A stretch of DNA of 64,000 bases from Evansella clarkii (GCF_002019695.1 NZ_KV917376.1:62001-126000); one strand, 5' to 3'. Counted from the first letter of the stretch, positions 9,389 to 18,364 are shown. The notes: a model not told the origin generated them from the letters alone. Made by a program: numbers and translations.

Positions 9389-9408
9389 GGCATATATCCT
9401 TTCCGCAG

Positions 9409-10974
9409 TTAATGCGCAGTGTTTGCCTCCTGAAGCTGCTTCCGCAGCATGAACTTCTGAATTTTTCCGCTTGCGTTTCTCGGCAGCTGTTCTGTGAAAA
9501 TGTACTGGCGCGGCCGTTTATAGCCTGCAAGACGGTCACTGTTTTTACAGAACTCTTCAAGCTTTTCTTCTGTGAGAGCTGGGTCTTTTTTTACTATGAG
9601 CGCAATGACTTTTTCGCCCCATTTTTCATCGGGCACACCGATAACAGCTACATCCAGCACACCCTCATGGTCATAGAGCACATCTTCCACTTCACGAGGA
9701 TAAATATTTTCACCACCGCTGATGATCATGTCGTCCACTCTGTCCGCAATCCATAAATAGCCTTCTTCATCGAAGTAGCCAATATCGCCCGAGTAGTACC
9801 AGCCTTTATAAATCGCCTTGTTTGTTGCCTCTTCCCTGTTAAAATATCCTTGCATCATGCATGGTCCCTGAACGATAATTTCTCCGGTTTCCCCTGGGGC
9901 AACTTCCTCATCCGGTTCTGAACGGCCATCTTCACCTGCACGTACAACCCGGATTTCATGATTTAAAATGGCTTTCCCAGCAGAACCCGCTTTTCTGATC
10001 TGTTCATTCTCTTTAAGGAAAGTGACAGCCGGCCCCATTTCCGTCATTCCGTACGCCTGAATCAGCTTTACTTTGAAGTTGTCATGGATGGCATTCACCA
10101 AAGCAGGAGCCATCGGAGCTGCTCCGTACAGGCCAAGCCTCAGAGAGGTAAGATCATACTGCTCAAGGTCTTCCTGGAGCATCATATTCCACATCGTTGG
10201 CGCCGAGAAGAACAGGGATATTTTTTCCTGTTCAATGAGCTCGAGTGTCTTCACTGGCTCGAAGTGGTGGGTGATAATATTTGCCGCTCCGCTATGGACC
10301 CGAGGAAGGAAGGCACAATGAAGCTCGGCACAGTGGAACATCGGTGCTGTCACCAGGCCTCTGTCCTCTTCTGTCAGGTTCATGCCGGCAATGATGATCA
10401 GGCTTTGCTCCACCATATCCCGGTGCCGGTGCATAACTCCTTTTGGCCTGCCTGTTGTGCCACTCGTGTACATAATCGCATACAGATCGTCCTCGGTAAC
10501 CTCATCAGCTTCAGGCCGATCCCCGGAAGCCCCTGCAACTGCTTCATGATAGCTCTCTGCGTAGTCCGGAGCCTCATCATCCACATACCAGAAGCTCATT
10601 CCGGAAAAATACTGCTGAATTTCTGAAACATGGGGAGCGAGCGCTTTTTCAAAAAGAATAACCTTCGGATCCGCGTCTTCCAGAATGAACTTCAGCTCAT
10701 TTGCTGCCAGCCGGAAATTAATCGGGTTGAATACAGCTCCAATCTTTGCACAGGCGAAAAATACGGTTGCCAGTTCCTCTGTGTTGAATAAATAAGTGGA
10801 AACCCTGTCCCCTTTAGCCACTCCAGCGTCTTTTAGAGCATTAGCAGCTTTATTAACCTGTCTGTCCCACTCCCTGTACGTGTAACGCACATTCTTCTGC
10901 ACATAATATAATGCTTCTTTGTCCGGATATTTTCTGACAGTCTGATCAAATAATTTGCCAATTGTCGTGTACAT
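9409..10974 (-). CDS. Acyl-CoA ligase (AMP-forming)
   Basis: 521 aa, ANL superfamily. Motifs: YTSGTTGRPKG, APMFHCAELH, QAYGMTEMGP, GWYYSGDIGYFDEEGY, ISGGENIYPREVE, and the C-terminal catalytic lysine in PRNASGKIQK. All key residues are intact. Closest in form to long-chain acyl-CoA ligases of bacilli. It overlaps neither neighbour (20-bp gap to the racemase gene, 50-bp gap to the dehydrogenase gene) and has a GAGGAGG ribosome site. It differs clearly from the other two ligases of the operon, so the three probably handle different acids. Confidence 0.88.
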   Translation of the reverse strand: MYTTIGKLFDQTVRKYPDKEALYYVQKNVRYTYREWDRQVNKAANALKDAGVAKGDRVSTYLFNTEELATVFFACAKIGAVFNPINFRLAANELKFILEDADPKVILFEKALAPHVSEIQQYFSGMSFWYVDDEAPDYAESYHEAVAGASGDRPEADEVTEDDLYAIMYTSGTTGRPKGVMHRHRDMVEQSLIIIAGMNLTEEDRGLVTAPMFHCAELHCAFLPRVHSGAANIITHHFEPVKTLELIEQEKISLFFSAPTMWNMMLQEDLEQYDLTSLRLGLYGAAPMAPALVNAIHDNFKVKLIQAYGMTEMGPAVTFLKENEQIRKAGSAGKAILNHEIRVVRAGEDGRSEPDEEVAPGETGEIIVQGPCMMQGYFNREEATNKAIYKGWYYSGDIGYFDEEGYLWIADRVDDMIISGGENIYPREVEDVLYDHEGVLDVAVIGVPDEKWGEKVIALIVKKDPALTEEKLEEFCKNSDRLAGYKRPRQYIFTEQLPRNASGKIQKFMLRKQLQEANTAH

Positions 10975-11024
10975 AGTAATATCCTCCTCAAAAATTAATT
11001 GCCTCCGGTTATTGTTCCGGCTGC

Positions 11025-12170
11025 TTACAACCCCATTTTTTTCGCAATGATCGTCTTCATAATTTCATTCGTTCCTGCGTAAATGGCGGAAACTGGAGTG
11101 TCCCTGTATCTTCTCGCTATTTTATATTCCTCCATATAGCCGTAACCACCGTACAGCTGCATGCACTCTGTTGCAATATTCCGGGCCATTTCTGTCAGCT
11201 TCCATTTTGCCATGGACACCTGGGTAACTACGTCTTCCCCTGCCATATGTCTCGCGATCAGCTGATCAAGGAAAGTTCTCCCGATCTCTATTTCCGTGGC
11301 CATTTCCACTAACTTGAACTGCGTATTCTGAAACTGGCTGATCGTCTTGCCGAATGCTTTTCTCGTTTTCACATATTCCAGTGTCATTTCCAGCATATCT
11401 TCCGAGGCTGTCTGGGCGCCAATAGCAACCAGGAGACGCTCCTGCTGCAGTTTATCCATTAAATAGAGGAACCCTTTTCCTTCTTCGCCGAGAAGATTTT
11501 CTTTCGGGACCTTGCAATCTTCGAAAATCAGCTCGGCTGTATCCTGGCTGTGAAGCCCGATCTTATCCAGCTTCCTTCCCCGGGAGAATCCCTCCATCCC
11601 TCTTTCCACTACGAGAAGGCTGATCCCTTTATGTTTAGGCACAGCATCCGGGTCCGTCTTACAGGCAACAATAACAAGATCTGCATGAATACCGTTCGTT
11701 ATAAACGTTTTCTGCCCGTTAAGTACATAATGGTCTCCCTCTGAAACTGCTGTCGTTTTTATATTTGCCAGGTCTGACCCTGCTCCAGGCTCTGTCATCG
11801 CAATGGCAGTAATCGTGTCTCCTGTTACACAATCAGGCAGCCAGCGGTCTTTTTGCTCCTCTGTACCATAGGCAGTGATATAAGGGATAACAATATCGTT
11901 ATGGAGCCCTATACCTATTAAACTAGTCCCCACTCGTTCAAGCTCTTCATTAATGACTACGGAGAAGCCCCAGTCTGTACCAGATCCTCCATATTTCTCA
12001 TCAACATCAGGGCAGAGAAAACCCTGCTCCCCCATCTTCTTCCAGAAGGATCTTGGTATCAGCCTGTCTTCCTCCCACTTTTCAAAATGAGGAGACGCCT
12101 CTTTATCAAGAAATTTCCGCAGCGCTTTACGGAACATTTCATGGTCTTCTGTTAAATAAGGATGTTTCAT
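11025..12170 (-). CDS. Acyl-CoA dehydrogenase, long-chain/isovaleryl-like catalytic arrangement
   Basis: 381 aa, FAD-dependent acyl-CoA dehydrogenase catalysing alpha,beta-desaturation of acyl-CoA and passing electrons to ETF. Signatures: AMTEPGAGSD (124-133), GQKTFITNG, and YGGYGYMEEY near the C-terminus. In medium-chain enzymes the catalytic Glu lies in YEGT; here that position is Ala365 (YAGTNEIM), while Glu244 lies in LQQERLL, the place used by long-chain and isovaleryl-CoA dehydrogenases. This suggests long or branched substrates. Second gene of the operon, ACGGAGGTAA ribosome site. Confidence 0.92.
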   Translation of the reverse strand: MKHPYLTEDHEMFRKALRKFLDKEASPHFEKWEEDRLIPRSFWKKMGEQGFLCPDVDEKYGGSGTDWGFSVVINEELERVGTSLIGIGLHNDIVIPYITAYGTEEQKDRWLPDCVTGDTITAIAMTEPGAGSDLANIKTTAVSEGDHYVLNGQKTFITNGIHADLVIVACKTDPDAVPKHKGISLLVVERGMEGFSRGRKLDKIGLHSQDTAELIFEDCKVPKENLLGEEGKGFLYLMDKLQQERLLVAIGAQTASEDMLEMTLEYVKTRKAFGKTISQFQNTQFKLVEMATEIEIGRTFLDQLIARHMAGEDVVTQVSMAKWKLTEMARNIATECMQLYGGYGYMEEYKIARRYRDTPVSAIYAGTNEIMKTIIAKKMGL

Positions 12171-12211
12171 TTTGTTACCTCCGTTTTGTTTTAAATCCAG
12201 TAGTGTATTTT

Positions 12212-13738
12212 CTAGGATTCTATTTTTTGCTGGAATTTTTCCCGAAGATGGTATTTCAGTATTTTTCCTGAAGCGTTTCTCGGAAGCTGCTTTTCAAATA
12301 TAATCCGCCGCGGGACTTTGTAGCCGGCTAATTTTTCCCGGCAGAAGCTCCTGAACTCTTCTTCATCAATCGTCTCGCCTTCTTTTGGCACAACGATGGC
12401 TGTCACTGCTTCGCCCCATACTTCATCAGGGAGGCCGATCGTAGCCGCGTCAAGAACCTGGGGATGTTCAAACATCACCTGTTCCACTTCAATGGAATAC
12501 ACATTCTCGCCGCCTGATATGATCATGTCTTTTTTCCTGTCCACGAGCGTAATATACCCTTCTTCGTCTCTGACTGCCAGATCGCCTGTATAAAGCCATC
12601 CATCTTTTAAAGTCTTTTTCGTTTCTTCCGGTTTTTTGAAATACTCTTTCATGATGGATTCTCCCCGGAGTATAAACTCTCCTACCGAGCCTGGCTGTGA
12701 ATCTTCCCCTGCCCCATCTACAACTCTCGCTTCTGTGCCAAATATAGACTTGCCGCCTTTGCCAAGATGGTTTTTATGTCCTTCAGGATCAAGTAAAATA
12801 CCTCCTGGCCCCGCCTCCGTCAGTCCACAAAGATTAAAGAAACGATCTGTTTTGAACAATTCCATACTTTTCCGGACGATTTCAGGTGCCATTGGCGCTG
12901 CTCCATAACCGCACCGCTGTATGGATGACAGATCGTATTCTTTTGCGTTCGGCACCTGCAGCATAAAATTGTACATAGCCGGCACGCCAAAGAAATGGGT
13001 GATTTTATGGTTCTCAATTGCCTTTAACGTTTCGACTGGGTGAAAATCCCGGTGGATTACATGATAGGCTCCCAATACAACACCAGAAACGAGAAAAAGA
13101 TTAAGCTGGGCTGAATGGAAAAGTGGAGCGATATGGAGGAATCTATCATGCTGATTAATGCCCATCCCAACAATCATCGTAAGTCCAACATGGAATACTC
13201 TCTTATGGTCGAACAAAGCCCCTTTAGGCCGGCCTGTTGTTCCGGAAGTGTACAGGATTTCAAGGTCGTCTGAATCCTTTACGTTAACAGTAGGTTCTTC
13301 TGTATTGTCCGTGAGTAGTTCTCCATAGGAAACATGGGAAAGTACTTTCGGCTGCCCGACGGTAAATATTGTTTTTACTTCCGTCTCTGTTGAAGCTTCC
13401 TCCATCGTTTCATCAAATTCCTCATCACAGAAAACCACGGCTGCTTCTGACTGCTTAAGAATGTACTTCACTTCAATAGCTGTCAGGCGGAAATTAATCG
13501 GCACCGCGACAGCACCAAGCTTGGCGAGAGCGAAATAGGCAAAAACGAAATACTCGGAGTTCTTCATCATGAGAGCGACTTTATCTCCCTTTTTAACAGG
13601 AAGCCCTATGAGACCATGGGCAAGCTTATTTACTTCTTCGTTAAACTCCCGATAAGTGTACTCTCTTCCTTCACAGCTGATGGCCTTTTTTTCACCGATA
13701 TTCCTGGCATTTACAGACAAATATGACCCTATATCCAA
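12212..13738 (-). CDS. Acyl-CoA ligase (AMP-forming), first gene of the sigma-54 operon
   Basis: 508 aa, ANL superfamily with YTSGTTGRPKG, APLFHSAQLN, NLCGLTEAGPGG, GWLYTGDLA, ISGGENVYSIEVE and PRNASGKILKY. It starts with TTG at 13738, 8 bases behind GGAGG. It is the first gene after the -24/-12 promoter at 13791-13808, with a short leader. Product: an acyl-CoA ester from an unidentified carboxylic acid. Confidence 0.88.
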   Translation of the reverse strand: MDIGSYLSVNARNIGEKKAISCEGREYTYREFNEEVNKLAHGLIGLPVKKGDKVALMMKNSEYFVFAYFALAKLGAVAVPINFRLTAIEVKYILKQSEAAVVFCDEEFDETMEEASTETEVKTIFTVGQPKVLSHVSYGELLTDNTEEPTVNVKDSDDLEILYTSGTTGRPKGALFDHKRVFHVGLTMIVGMGINQHDRFLHIAPLFHSAQLNLFLVSGVVLGAYHVIHRDFHPVETLKAIENHKITHFFGVPAMYNFMLQVPNAKEYDLSSIQRCGYGAAPMAPEIVRKSMELFKTDRFFNLCGLTEAGPGGILLDPEGHKNHLGKGGKSIFGTEARVVDGAGEDSQPGSVGEFILRGESIMKEYFKKPEETKKTLKDGWLYTGDLAVRDEEGYITLVDRKKDMIISGGENVYSIEVEQVMFEHPQVLDAATIGLPDEVWGEAVTAIVVPKEGETIDEEEFRSFCREKLAGYKVPRRIIFEKQLPRNASGKILKYHLREKFQQKIES

Positions 13739-13790
13739 ACCCCATTCCTCCTTTTTAATATCAGGTGCATTCTTCTCTCACCTTTATTTA

Positions 13791-13808
13791 ATGCAAGGAC
13801 TGTGCCAG
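13791..13808 (-). promoter_or_regulatory. Sigma-54 (SigL) promoter of the acyl-CoA operon
   Basis: The minus strand reads CTGGCACAGTCCTTGCAT, a near-perfect -24/-12 element. GG and GC are separated by exactly 10 bases, as sigma-54 requires. Expected start of transcription is about 13780, some 40 bases before the TTG at 13738. Confidence 0.9.
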
Positions 13809-13810
13809 TT

Positions 13811-13835
13811 AAGGGGATTCGTATGGGAACCCCTT
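13811..13835. promoter_or_regulatory. Palindrome just upstream of the sigma-54 promoter
   Basis: AAGGGG (13811-13816) and CCCCTT (13830-13835) form a 25-bp imperfect palindrome adjoining the -24 box. It may be a regulator site. It is closer than a typical enhancer, so the assignment is tentative. Confidence 0.35.
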
Positions 13836-13923
13836 GAATTATCAGAAAAATAAATTATTACGACAAGAAATAAAGTACCGTGGCTTCTTTTATTTGCAGG
13901 CTGTGGAGAAAATCTGTACACAA

Positions 13924-13962
13924 CGGAAAAAAGAGTGTCCAATAAATAGACACTCTTTTTAA
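13924..13962 (-). terminator. Bidirectional intrinsic terminator
   Basis: AAAGAGTGTC (13930-13939) pairs with GACACTCTTT (13949-13958), with A/T runs on both sides. It separates the activator gene region from the acyl-CoA operon. Confidence 0.85.
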
Positions 13963-14087
13963 AAGCAAGTAGATGCGGTATTGTTCGGGTGATCCGTAGC
14001 GACTGTGCTTATTGCGGATGTCTGAATCACTCTTTTCCTTGGTTTAACCGAATGAGGAACCGTTGCAATTTCTTTGCGGATTCTCAT
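13959..14087 (-). CDS. Possible 42-aa peptide gene ending in a terminator
   Basis: A minus-strand frame from ATG at 14085-14087 to TAA at 13959-13961 encodes a basic 42-residue peptide that begins MRIRKEIATVPHSVKPRKR and ends HPNNTASTCF. The stop codon falls in the T-tract arm of the terminator. The ribosome site is weak (GCGGA directly before the ATG), there is no signal peptide, and no family was recognised. The Ser/Thr-rich tail with one Cys near the end is unusual, but no modification enzyme lies nearby. It may instead be an untranslated spacer. Confidence 0.3.
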   Translation of the reverse strand: MRIRKEIATVPHSVKPRKRVIQTSAISTVATDHPNNTASTCF

Positions 14088-14177
14088 TCCGCTATCTCAA
14101 CTATGTAGTCATTACGCAACAACGTTCCGGATCCACACCATTCGCAAAGCAATGTAATCCTGATAAATCAAGAACTT

Positions 14178-14212
14178 AGCAGACCAAATCCCCCGATTTG
14201 GTCTGCTTTTTA
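14178..14212 (+). terminator. Strong hairpin with T-run on the plus strand
   Basis: AGCAGACCAAATC (14178-14190) pairs perfectly with GATTTGGTCTGCT (14195-14207). Only the plus strand continues with TTTTT; on the minus strand it lies 50 bases behind the activator stop codon. It may end that gene inefficiently, or end an unrecognised plus-strand transcript from about 13965 on. Confidence 0.6.
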
Positions 14213-14261
14213 ATCTGCTGTTTCATGAATTTCCCCACAGAAACAAACCCTTTATTTATTA

Positions 14262-16322
14262 TCAAAGTTGATATTTCTTTAGCTTTTCATAAAGTCCGGA
14301 CCTGCTGATCCCCAGTAACTGCGAAGCTTTTGTTTTATTGCCGCCCGCATTGTCCAGTGCCCTCTGAATCACTGACTTCTCAGCACTTTCGGCCATTTTG
14401 AGCTCAGGCTCCTCAGCAGCGGGCAGCTTTATATTAATCATGTACTCGGGAAGGTCTTCCAGGATAATTTTCCCTGTCTCAGCAAAAGTCATTGCTCTTT
14501 CCAGGACATTTTTTAATTCCCTTACATTTCCGGGCCAGTCATAGTTCATCATCACTGCTTCCGCGTTTTTCTCAATCCCAGTAATACTCGTGCCAAGCAT
14601 GCGGTTCAGCTGCTTAATAAATGTGTCCGTAAGCAGGTAAATATCTGCCTTTCTTTCCCGAAGCGGCGTGATTTGAAGGGATATGACATTCAGCCGGTAG
14701 TACAGGTCTTCCCGGAATTCCCCTTTTTCCACCATTTCCTCAAGTGAGCGGTTAGTCGCGGCGATAATCCGCACATCCACATGGATTCTCTGCGTGCCTC
14801 CCACCCGGTAAAACTCTCTTTCCTGAAGCACCCGAAGCAGTTTCGCTTGCAAAGCCAGCGACATGTCTCCTATCTCATCTAAAAAAAGAGTGCCTCCGTT
14901 TGCCAGGTCAAATTTGCCTATTTTCCCTTTTTGCCTTGCTCCAGTAAAGGCTCCGTCTTCATAGCCAAAAAACTCCGATTCCAGCAGGTGCTCCGGGATT
15001 GCCGCACAGTTTACAGTGACGAATTTCCCATCCTTCCTTACACTGCTGCCGTGAATCGCATGAGCAAAGAGTTCCTTCCCAGTACCGCTCTCTCCTCTGA
15101 TCAGGATGGTAGACCGGCCTTTTGCCGCTTTTCTGGCACTTCTCTTCAATTTTTCTACATAGGGGTCGCTGCTGATGATTTCATCCCATGTAAAACGCGC
15201 AGTCTCCGTTTGCTGGAGCTGGGTCTTATAATAAGCCGCTTTCTTTTCCGCTTTTTCCAGTTTATTAAATAATTCACTCACCTGGTTCAGCTGACGGAAC
15301 ATCACTTTCCCCAGAGCGCCGATGATTTCCCCATCTTGTTCAACTGGTATTTTGTTAACAATATATTTGATCCCGTTCACTTCCAGAAAGTCGCTCAGTT
15401 CCGCTTCCCCGCTTTGAAAAACAGAGCATAAGTTCATCTGCGGCAGTACCTGTTCTATCGGTCTATGTAACACCTCTTCTTTTTCCAGTGAAAATAAATC
15501 CAGAAGAGGGGGGCTTACCATTGTTACTTTTTTCTTTTCGTTAACCATTAAAATGCCGTCGTAAGCATGTTCAATTGCCGTATCAAGTGTCTGCTTCAGA
15601 TTTTTCACCGTCTTAAGTTCCTGAGCCATCTGTTCCAGCTCGGAAATATCCTGAAGCAATGCAATCAGGCCCCGGCTGTTCTCACCTGTCTTAAACGAGG
15701 AAAGCCTGAGCATCGCCTGCTCATTTCCTATATTAACTTTAGAGAAGAACAGGGAGTCTATTGAGTCGCAGTCCAGGTCCGGAAAAAGAGTGACTAACTG
15801 TTTTCCAGCAAGGCCGTTCAGCTCCTGGCCGGACATCCTGATAAACTGATCATTAGCATATACAATTCGTTTGTCGCCATCTGTCATCAATACTCCGAGA
15901 TGGGATATTTTCAGTACCGTCTCCAGCTGCTCTTTCAAGGCATTAGAGGAACGAAGCAAACCCATTACCATATCAGTTTTTCGAAGGAGTCCGATCACCC
16001 TTCCGTCTTCTTCGGTGATCACTCCTGTACCTACCCCGCTTTTTTCCACCATTTCTTTCACCGTCTCAAAAGGGGTACGGTAATCTACTGCAACTGCATC
16101 TCTTTTTAAAAAATTATGGACAGGTTCGGTTAATGGTTTGTTTTCCAGAATCATGTCAAAGAGGGTGCTTCTTGTAAAAATTCCGTCCAGTTTACCTTCC
16201 CCATTCAGGACAGGCACAATATCCCACTTTTTCTGTTTCATTACAGCAACAGCTTTTAATACAGTCTCCTCCCTTTTTATACTGCAGTCAGCCGGAGTCA
16301 TAATTTCTTTCAGGTTCACCAC
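14262..16322 (-). CDS. Sigma-54-dependent activator with CBS pair, PAS domains and Fis-type HTH
   Basis: 686 aa. Order of domains: two CBS motifs (about 1-120), a PAS domain (about 130-235), a second PAS-like segment (about 240-345), a coiled linker, a AAA+ sigma-54 activation domain (about 380-610) and a Fis-type helix-turn-helix at the C-terminus (about 645-686, ending GISRSGLYEKLKKYQL). Walker A GESGTGKE is at 410-417, the sigma-54 contact loop GAFTGA at 457-462, and Walker B FLDEIGD at about 480. Overall plan resembles the BkdR-like activators of bacilli. CBS domains often bind adenylates and could sense energy state or CoA adducts (inference). It lies between two sigma-54 promoters (13791-13808 and 17311-17328) that it probably controls. 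Starts GTG behind AAAGGGG. Confidence 0.92.
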   Translation of the reverse strand: MVNLKEIMTPADCSIKREETVLKAVAVMKQKKWDIVPVLNGEGKLDGIFTRSTLFDMILENKPLTEPVHNFLKRDAVAVDYRTPFETVKEMVEKSGVGTGVITEEDGRVIGLLRKTDMVMGLLRSSNALKEQLETVLKISHLGVLMTDGDKRIVYANDQFIRMSGQELNGLAGKQLVTLFPDLDCDSIDSLFFSKVNIGNEQAMLRLSSFKTGENSRGLIALLQDISELEQMAQELKTVKNLKQTLDTAIEHAYDGILMVNEKKKVTMVSPPLLDLFSLEKEEVLHRPIEQVLPQMNLCSVFQSGEAELSDFLEVNGIKYIVNKIPVEQDGEIIGALGKVMFRQLNQVSELFNKLEKAEKKAAYYKTQLQQTETARFTWDEIISSDPYVEKLKRSARKAAKGRSTILIRGESGTGKELFAHAIHGSSVRKDGKFVTVNCAAIPEHLLESEFFGYEDGAFTGARQKGKIGKFDLANGGTLFLDEIGDMSLALQAKLLRVLQEREFYRVGGTQRIHVDVRIIAATNRSLEEMVEKGEFREDLYYRLNVISLQITPLRERKADIYLLTDTFIKQLNRMLGTSITGIEKNAEAVMMNYDWPGNVRELKNVLERAMTFAETGKIILEDLPEYMINIKLPAAEEPELKMAESAEKSVIQRALDNAGGNKTKASQLLGISRSGLYEKLKKYQL

Positions 16323-16392
16323 CCTATCAATCCCCTTTAAATTTGTCTTACTGCTATTTTATAACAAATTAAGGGATTTTTCCGAATAATTA

Positions 16393-16478
16393 AATAAAAA
16401 ACACCCCCGCAAAATTTTGTGTCCCTGTCAGCAGATTAGCTGGCGGTCCAGGTAACAAAAAATCACGGGGGGTTGTTG
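16393..16478 (-). terminator. Long-loop terminator behind the dehydrogenase gene
   Basis: On the minus strand AACAACCCCCCG pairs with CGGGGGTGTT about 55 bases later and is followed by TTTTTATTT. The loop holds a second small hairpin (CAGC/GCTG). Confidence 0.6.
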
Positions 16479-16502
16479 CTTGAGTGATATTCGGCTAAAA
16501 AC

Positions 16503-17270
16503 TTATTTTGGCTGCATTCTGATCGCGCCGTCCAGGCGGATTACTTCCCCATTTAACATCGGGTTTTCAATAATACTGCCTGCGAGCTGGGCGTATTCCG
16601 CCGGCTTTCCAAGACGTGAAGGAAATGGTGTCATTTTTCCGAGCGCTGTCCTCGCCTCCTCCGGCAGAGAAGAAAACATAGGTGTATCGAATAATCCTGG
16701 AGCGATTGTCATCACCCGGATGCCGAAAGCCGCAAGCTCCCTTGATAAAGGCATGGTCATGGCGGCTACTCCGCCTTTTGAAGCACTGTAGGCTGCCTGC
16801 CCAATCTGCCCCTCAAAGGCAGCGACTGATGCTGTATTAATGATCACGCCTCTTTCACCAGATTCATTTGGTTCGTTTCCTGTCATTTTCTCTGCTGCCA
16901 GCCTTACAACATTAAACGTGCCGATGAGATTCACCTCAATCACTTTGGAGAATGACTGAAGCTCATGAACTCCTTTTTTGCTCAATACTTTTTTTGCTAC
17001 TCCAATACCAGCGCAATTAACAACAGTGTTAATATTCCCGAACTGTTCAACTGCTTTGTTCAGAGCATCCTGGACACTGGATTCCTCTGCTACATTCGTT
17101 TTTACAAAGAGAGCGGTGCTTCCCAATTCCTCTGCCAGTTCAGTCCCTCTCTCTTCAGCTAAATCAAGGATTACTGCCTTGCCTCCGTTTTCCGCCACAT
17201 ATCTCACTACTGCTTCCCCAAGGCCTGAAGCCCCCCCGGTTACTACCGCTACTGTATCTTTTATTTTCAT
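16503..17270 (-). CDS. Type II 3-hydroxyacyl-CoA dehydrogenase (SDR family, HSD17B10-like)
   Basis: 255 aa. The start at 17270 is chosen because GGGAGG lies 8 bases before this ATG; an ATG ten codons upstream would overlap the promoter. Short-chain dehydrogenase with the NAD-binding TGGASGLG motif near the N-terminus, NCAGIGVA, and the catalytic YSASK. The blocks [16 protein letters not shown] and [15 protein letters not shown] are strongly like human HSD17B10, the 2-methyl-3-hydroxybutyryl-CoA/3-hydroxyacyl-CoA dehydrogenase. It would oxidise 3-hydroxyacyl-CoA to 3-ketoacyl-CoA, a step fitting the acyl-CoA operon and branched substrates. It has its own sigma-54 promoter. Confidence 0.88.
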   Translation of the reverse strand: MKIKDTVAVVTGGASGLGEAVVRYVAENGGKAVILDLAEERGTELAEELGSTALFVKTNVAEESSVQDALNKAVEQFGNINTVVNCAGIGVAKKVLSKKGVHELQSFSKVIEVNLIGTFNVVRLAAEKMTGNEPNESGERGVIINTASVAAFEGQIGQAAYSASKGGVAAMTMPLSRELAAFGIRVMTIAPGLFDTPMFSSLPEEARTALGKMTPFPSRLGKPAEYAQLAGSIIENPMLNGEVIRLDGAIRMQPK

Positions 17271-17310
17271 TTCTGCAACCTCCCAGTTATATGAATGCAT
17301 CTTATTTATA

Positions 17311-17328
17311 ATGCAATATTCATACCAA
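17311..17328 (-). promoter_or_regulatory. Sigma-54 promoter of the dehydrogenase gene
   Basis: The minus strand reads TTGGTATGAATATTGCAT; GG and GC are 10 bases apart. The -12 box TTGCAT is perfect and the -24 box (TGGTAT) is slightly weaker than consensus. It lies about 40 bases before the chosen ATG at 17270. Confidence 0.75.
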
Positions 17329-17399
17329 CTATGCGGAGGGCCGGAAAAAGGAGGCGGGGCAAGATTTTCAGGGGGAGCTGTTTATCCTCCGTCCATCTT

Positions 17400-17419
17400 C
17401 TGCACATATTACTGTACAG
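17400..17419. promoter_or_regulatory. Candidate activator-binding palindrome
   Basis: CTGCACA-N6-TGTACAG, about 75-90 bp upstream of the -24 box, a typical distance for a sigma-54 enhancer site. A half-site CTGTACA also occurs at 13914-13920, about 107 bp upstream of the other sigma-54 promoter. Confidence 0.4.
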
Positions 17420-17463
17420 AAAATGGACAAAAGCTGAACGGACGCCAATGCTTTTGAGAAAAA

Positions 17464-18318
17464 TTAATTATTCCTTTTTGTTCTGAGTAAAATAGTGTTT
17501 CCAGAAGGGTCCACTGTTTTGTACCCTTCTGAAACCTGTTCCACAGTTGCATCTATAATTTCCAGCTTCTGCACCGCATCTTCAGCAGCCTGTTCGCTAT
17601 ACTCAAGAACAAACCAGTTCAGCCCTGCACTGTTTTTGGCCGGAGCGGGAGCGCCTTCTCCATTCCAGACATTCAGTCCAATGTGGTGGTGGTATCCGTG
17701 CGTTGACATAAACAGCGCTCCTGGATAATTAGTAACAACCTTGAAACCTAGCTGATTATAAAATTCCTCTGTTTTTTTCAGCTCTGAAACGTGCAGATGA
17801 ATATGCCCCATAACTGTTTCTTCCGGAAGGCCGTTCCATTTTTTATTGCTCTCCGCAAGGACTCCCTGAGCGTCCAGAGGCTCAGTAGCCATGGTCACGT
17901 TCCCATTAGTCCAGCTCCATTCAGAGGATTGGCGGTCTCTGTATACTTCAATACCATTGCCGTCCGGGTCAGTTAAATATATCGCCTCGCTGACAATATG
18001 GTCTGAAGCGCCGATTTGCACGTTGTTTTCCGCGATATGCCTCAGAAAGGAGGAGAGATACTCCCTGCCTGGAAGCAGTATTGCAAAGTGGAACAAACCT
18101 GTAGTCCGTCCTTGTTTCGGAATCACGTCTTCCGGCTGTTCCAGCACAAGCAGCGGCTTCTTCCCGTCCGCAGTCAGCACAGCACTTCTTTCTGAACGGT
18201 CCAATGTTTTGAAGCCGATAATTTTTTCATAATACTCAATGGACCTTTCGATATCAGTGACATTTATATTAACTTCCCCTACATATACTGCCGGTTCCTG
18301 AAAAAACTTTTTTTCCAT
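17464..18318 (-). CDS. catE: Catechol-2,3-dioxygenase-like VOC protein, CatE type
   Basis: 284 aa, two vicinal-oxygen-chelate modules in tandem (about 8-125 and 165-270). Candidate metal-binding residues are in GLFHFAIL, MGHIHLHVSEL, GYHHHIGLN and the acidic position in WFVLEY. It begins like B. subtilis CatE (YfiE), an Fe(II) extradiol dioxygenase that removes catechols, and the match extends over the whole length. Here it neighbours a nitroreductase, as thiol-stress and quinone-response genes often do in bacilli. The promoter just upstream carries a TTACTT-N5-AAGTAA palindrome suited to a MarR/DUF24 (HxlR-type) repressor such as CatR or YodB (inference). Confidence 0.82.
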   Translation of the reverse strand: MEKKFFQEPAVYVGEVNINVTDIERSIEYYEKIIGFKTLDRSERSAVLTADGKKPLLVLEQPEDVIPKQGRTTGLFHFAILLPGREYLSSFLRHIAENNVQIGASDHIVSEAIYLTDPDGNGIEVYRDRQSSEWSWTNGNVTMATEPLDAQGVLAESNKKWNGLPEETVMGHIHLHVSELKKTEEFYNQLGFKVVTNYPGALFMSTHGYHHHIGLNVWNGEGAPAPAKNSAGLNWFVLEYSEQAAEDAVQKLEIIDATVEQVSEGYKTVDPSGNTILLRTKRNN

Positions 18319-18364
18319 GTGTAATTACCCCTTTTTTTAATAGTATTTATCTTCTAACGTTTCC

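Noticed and set aside
13959-14087. Lanthipeptide precursor
   Set aside because: The tail is Ser/Thr-rich with a Cys, but there is no modification enzyme, transporter or leader motif nearby.
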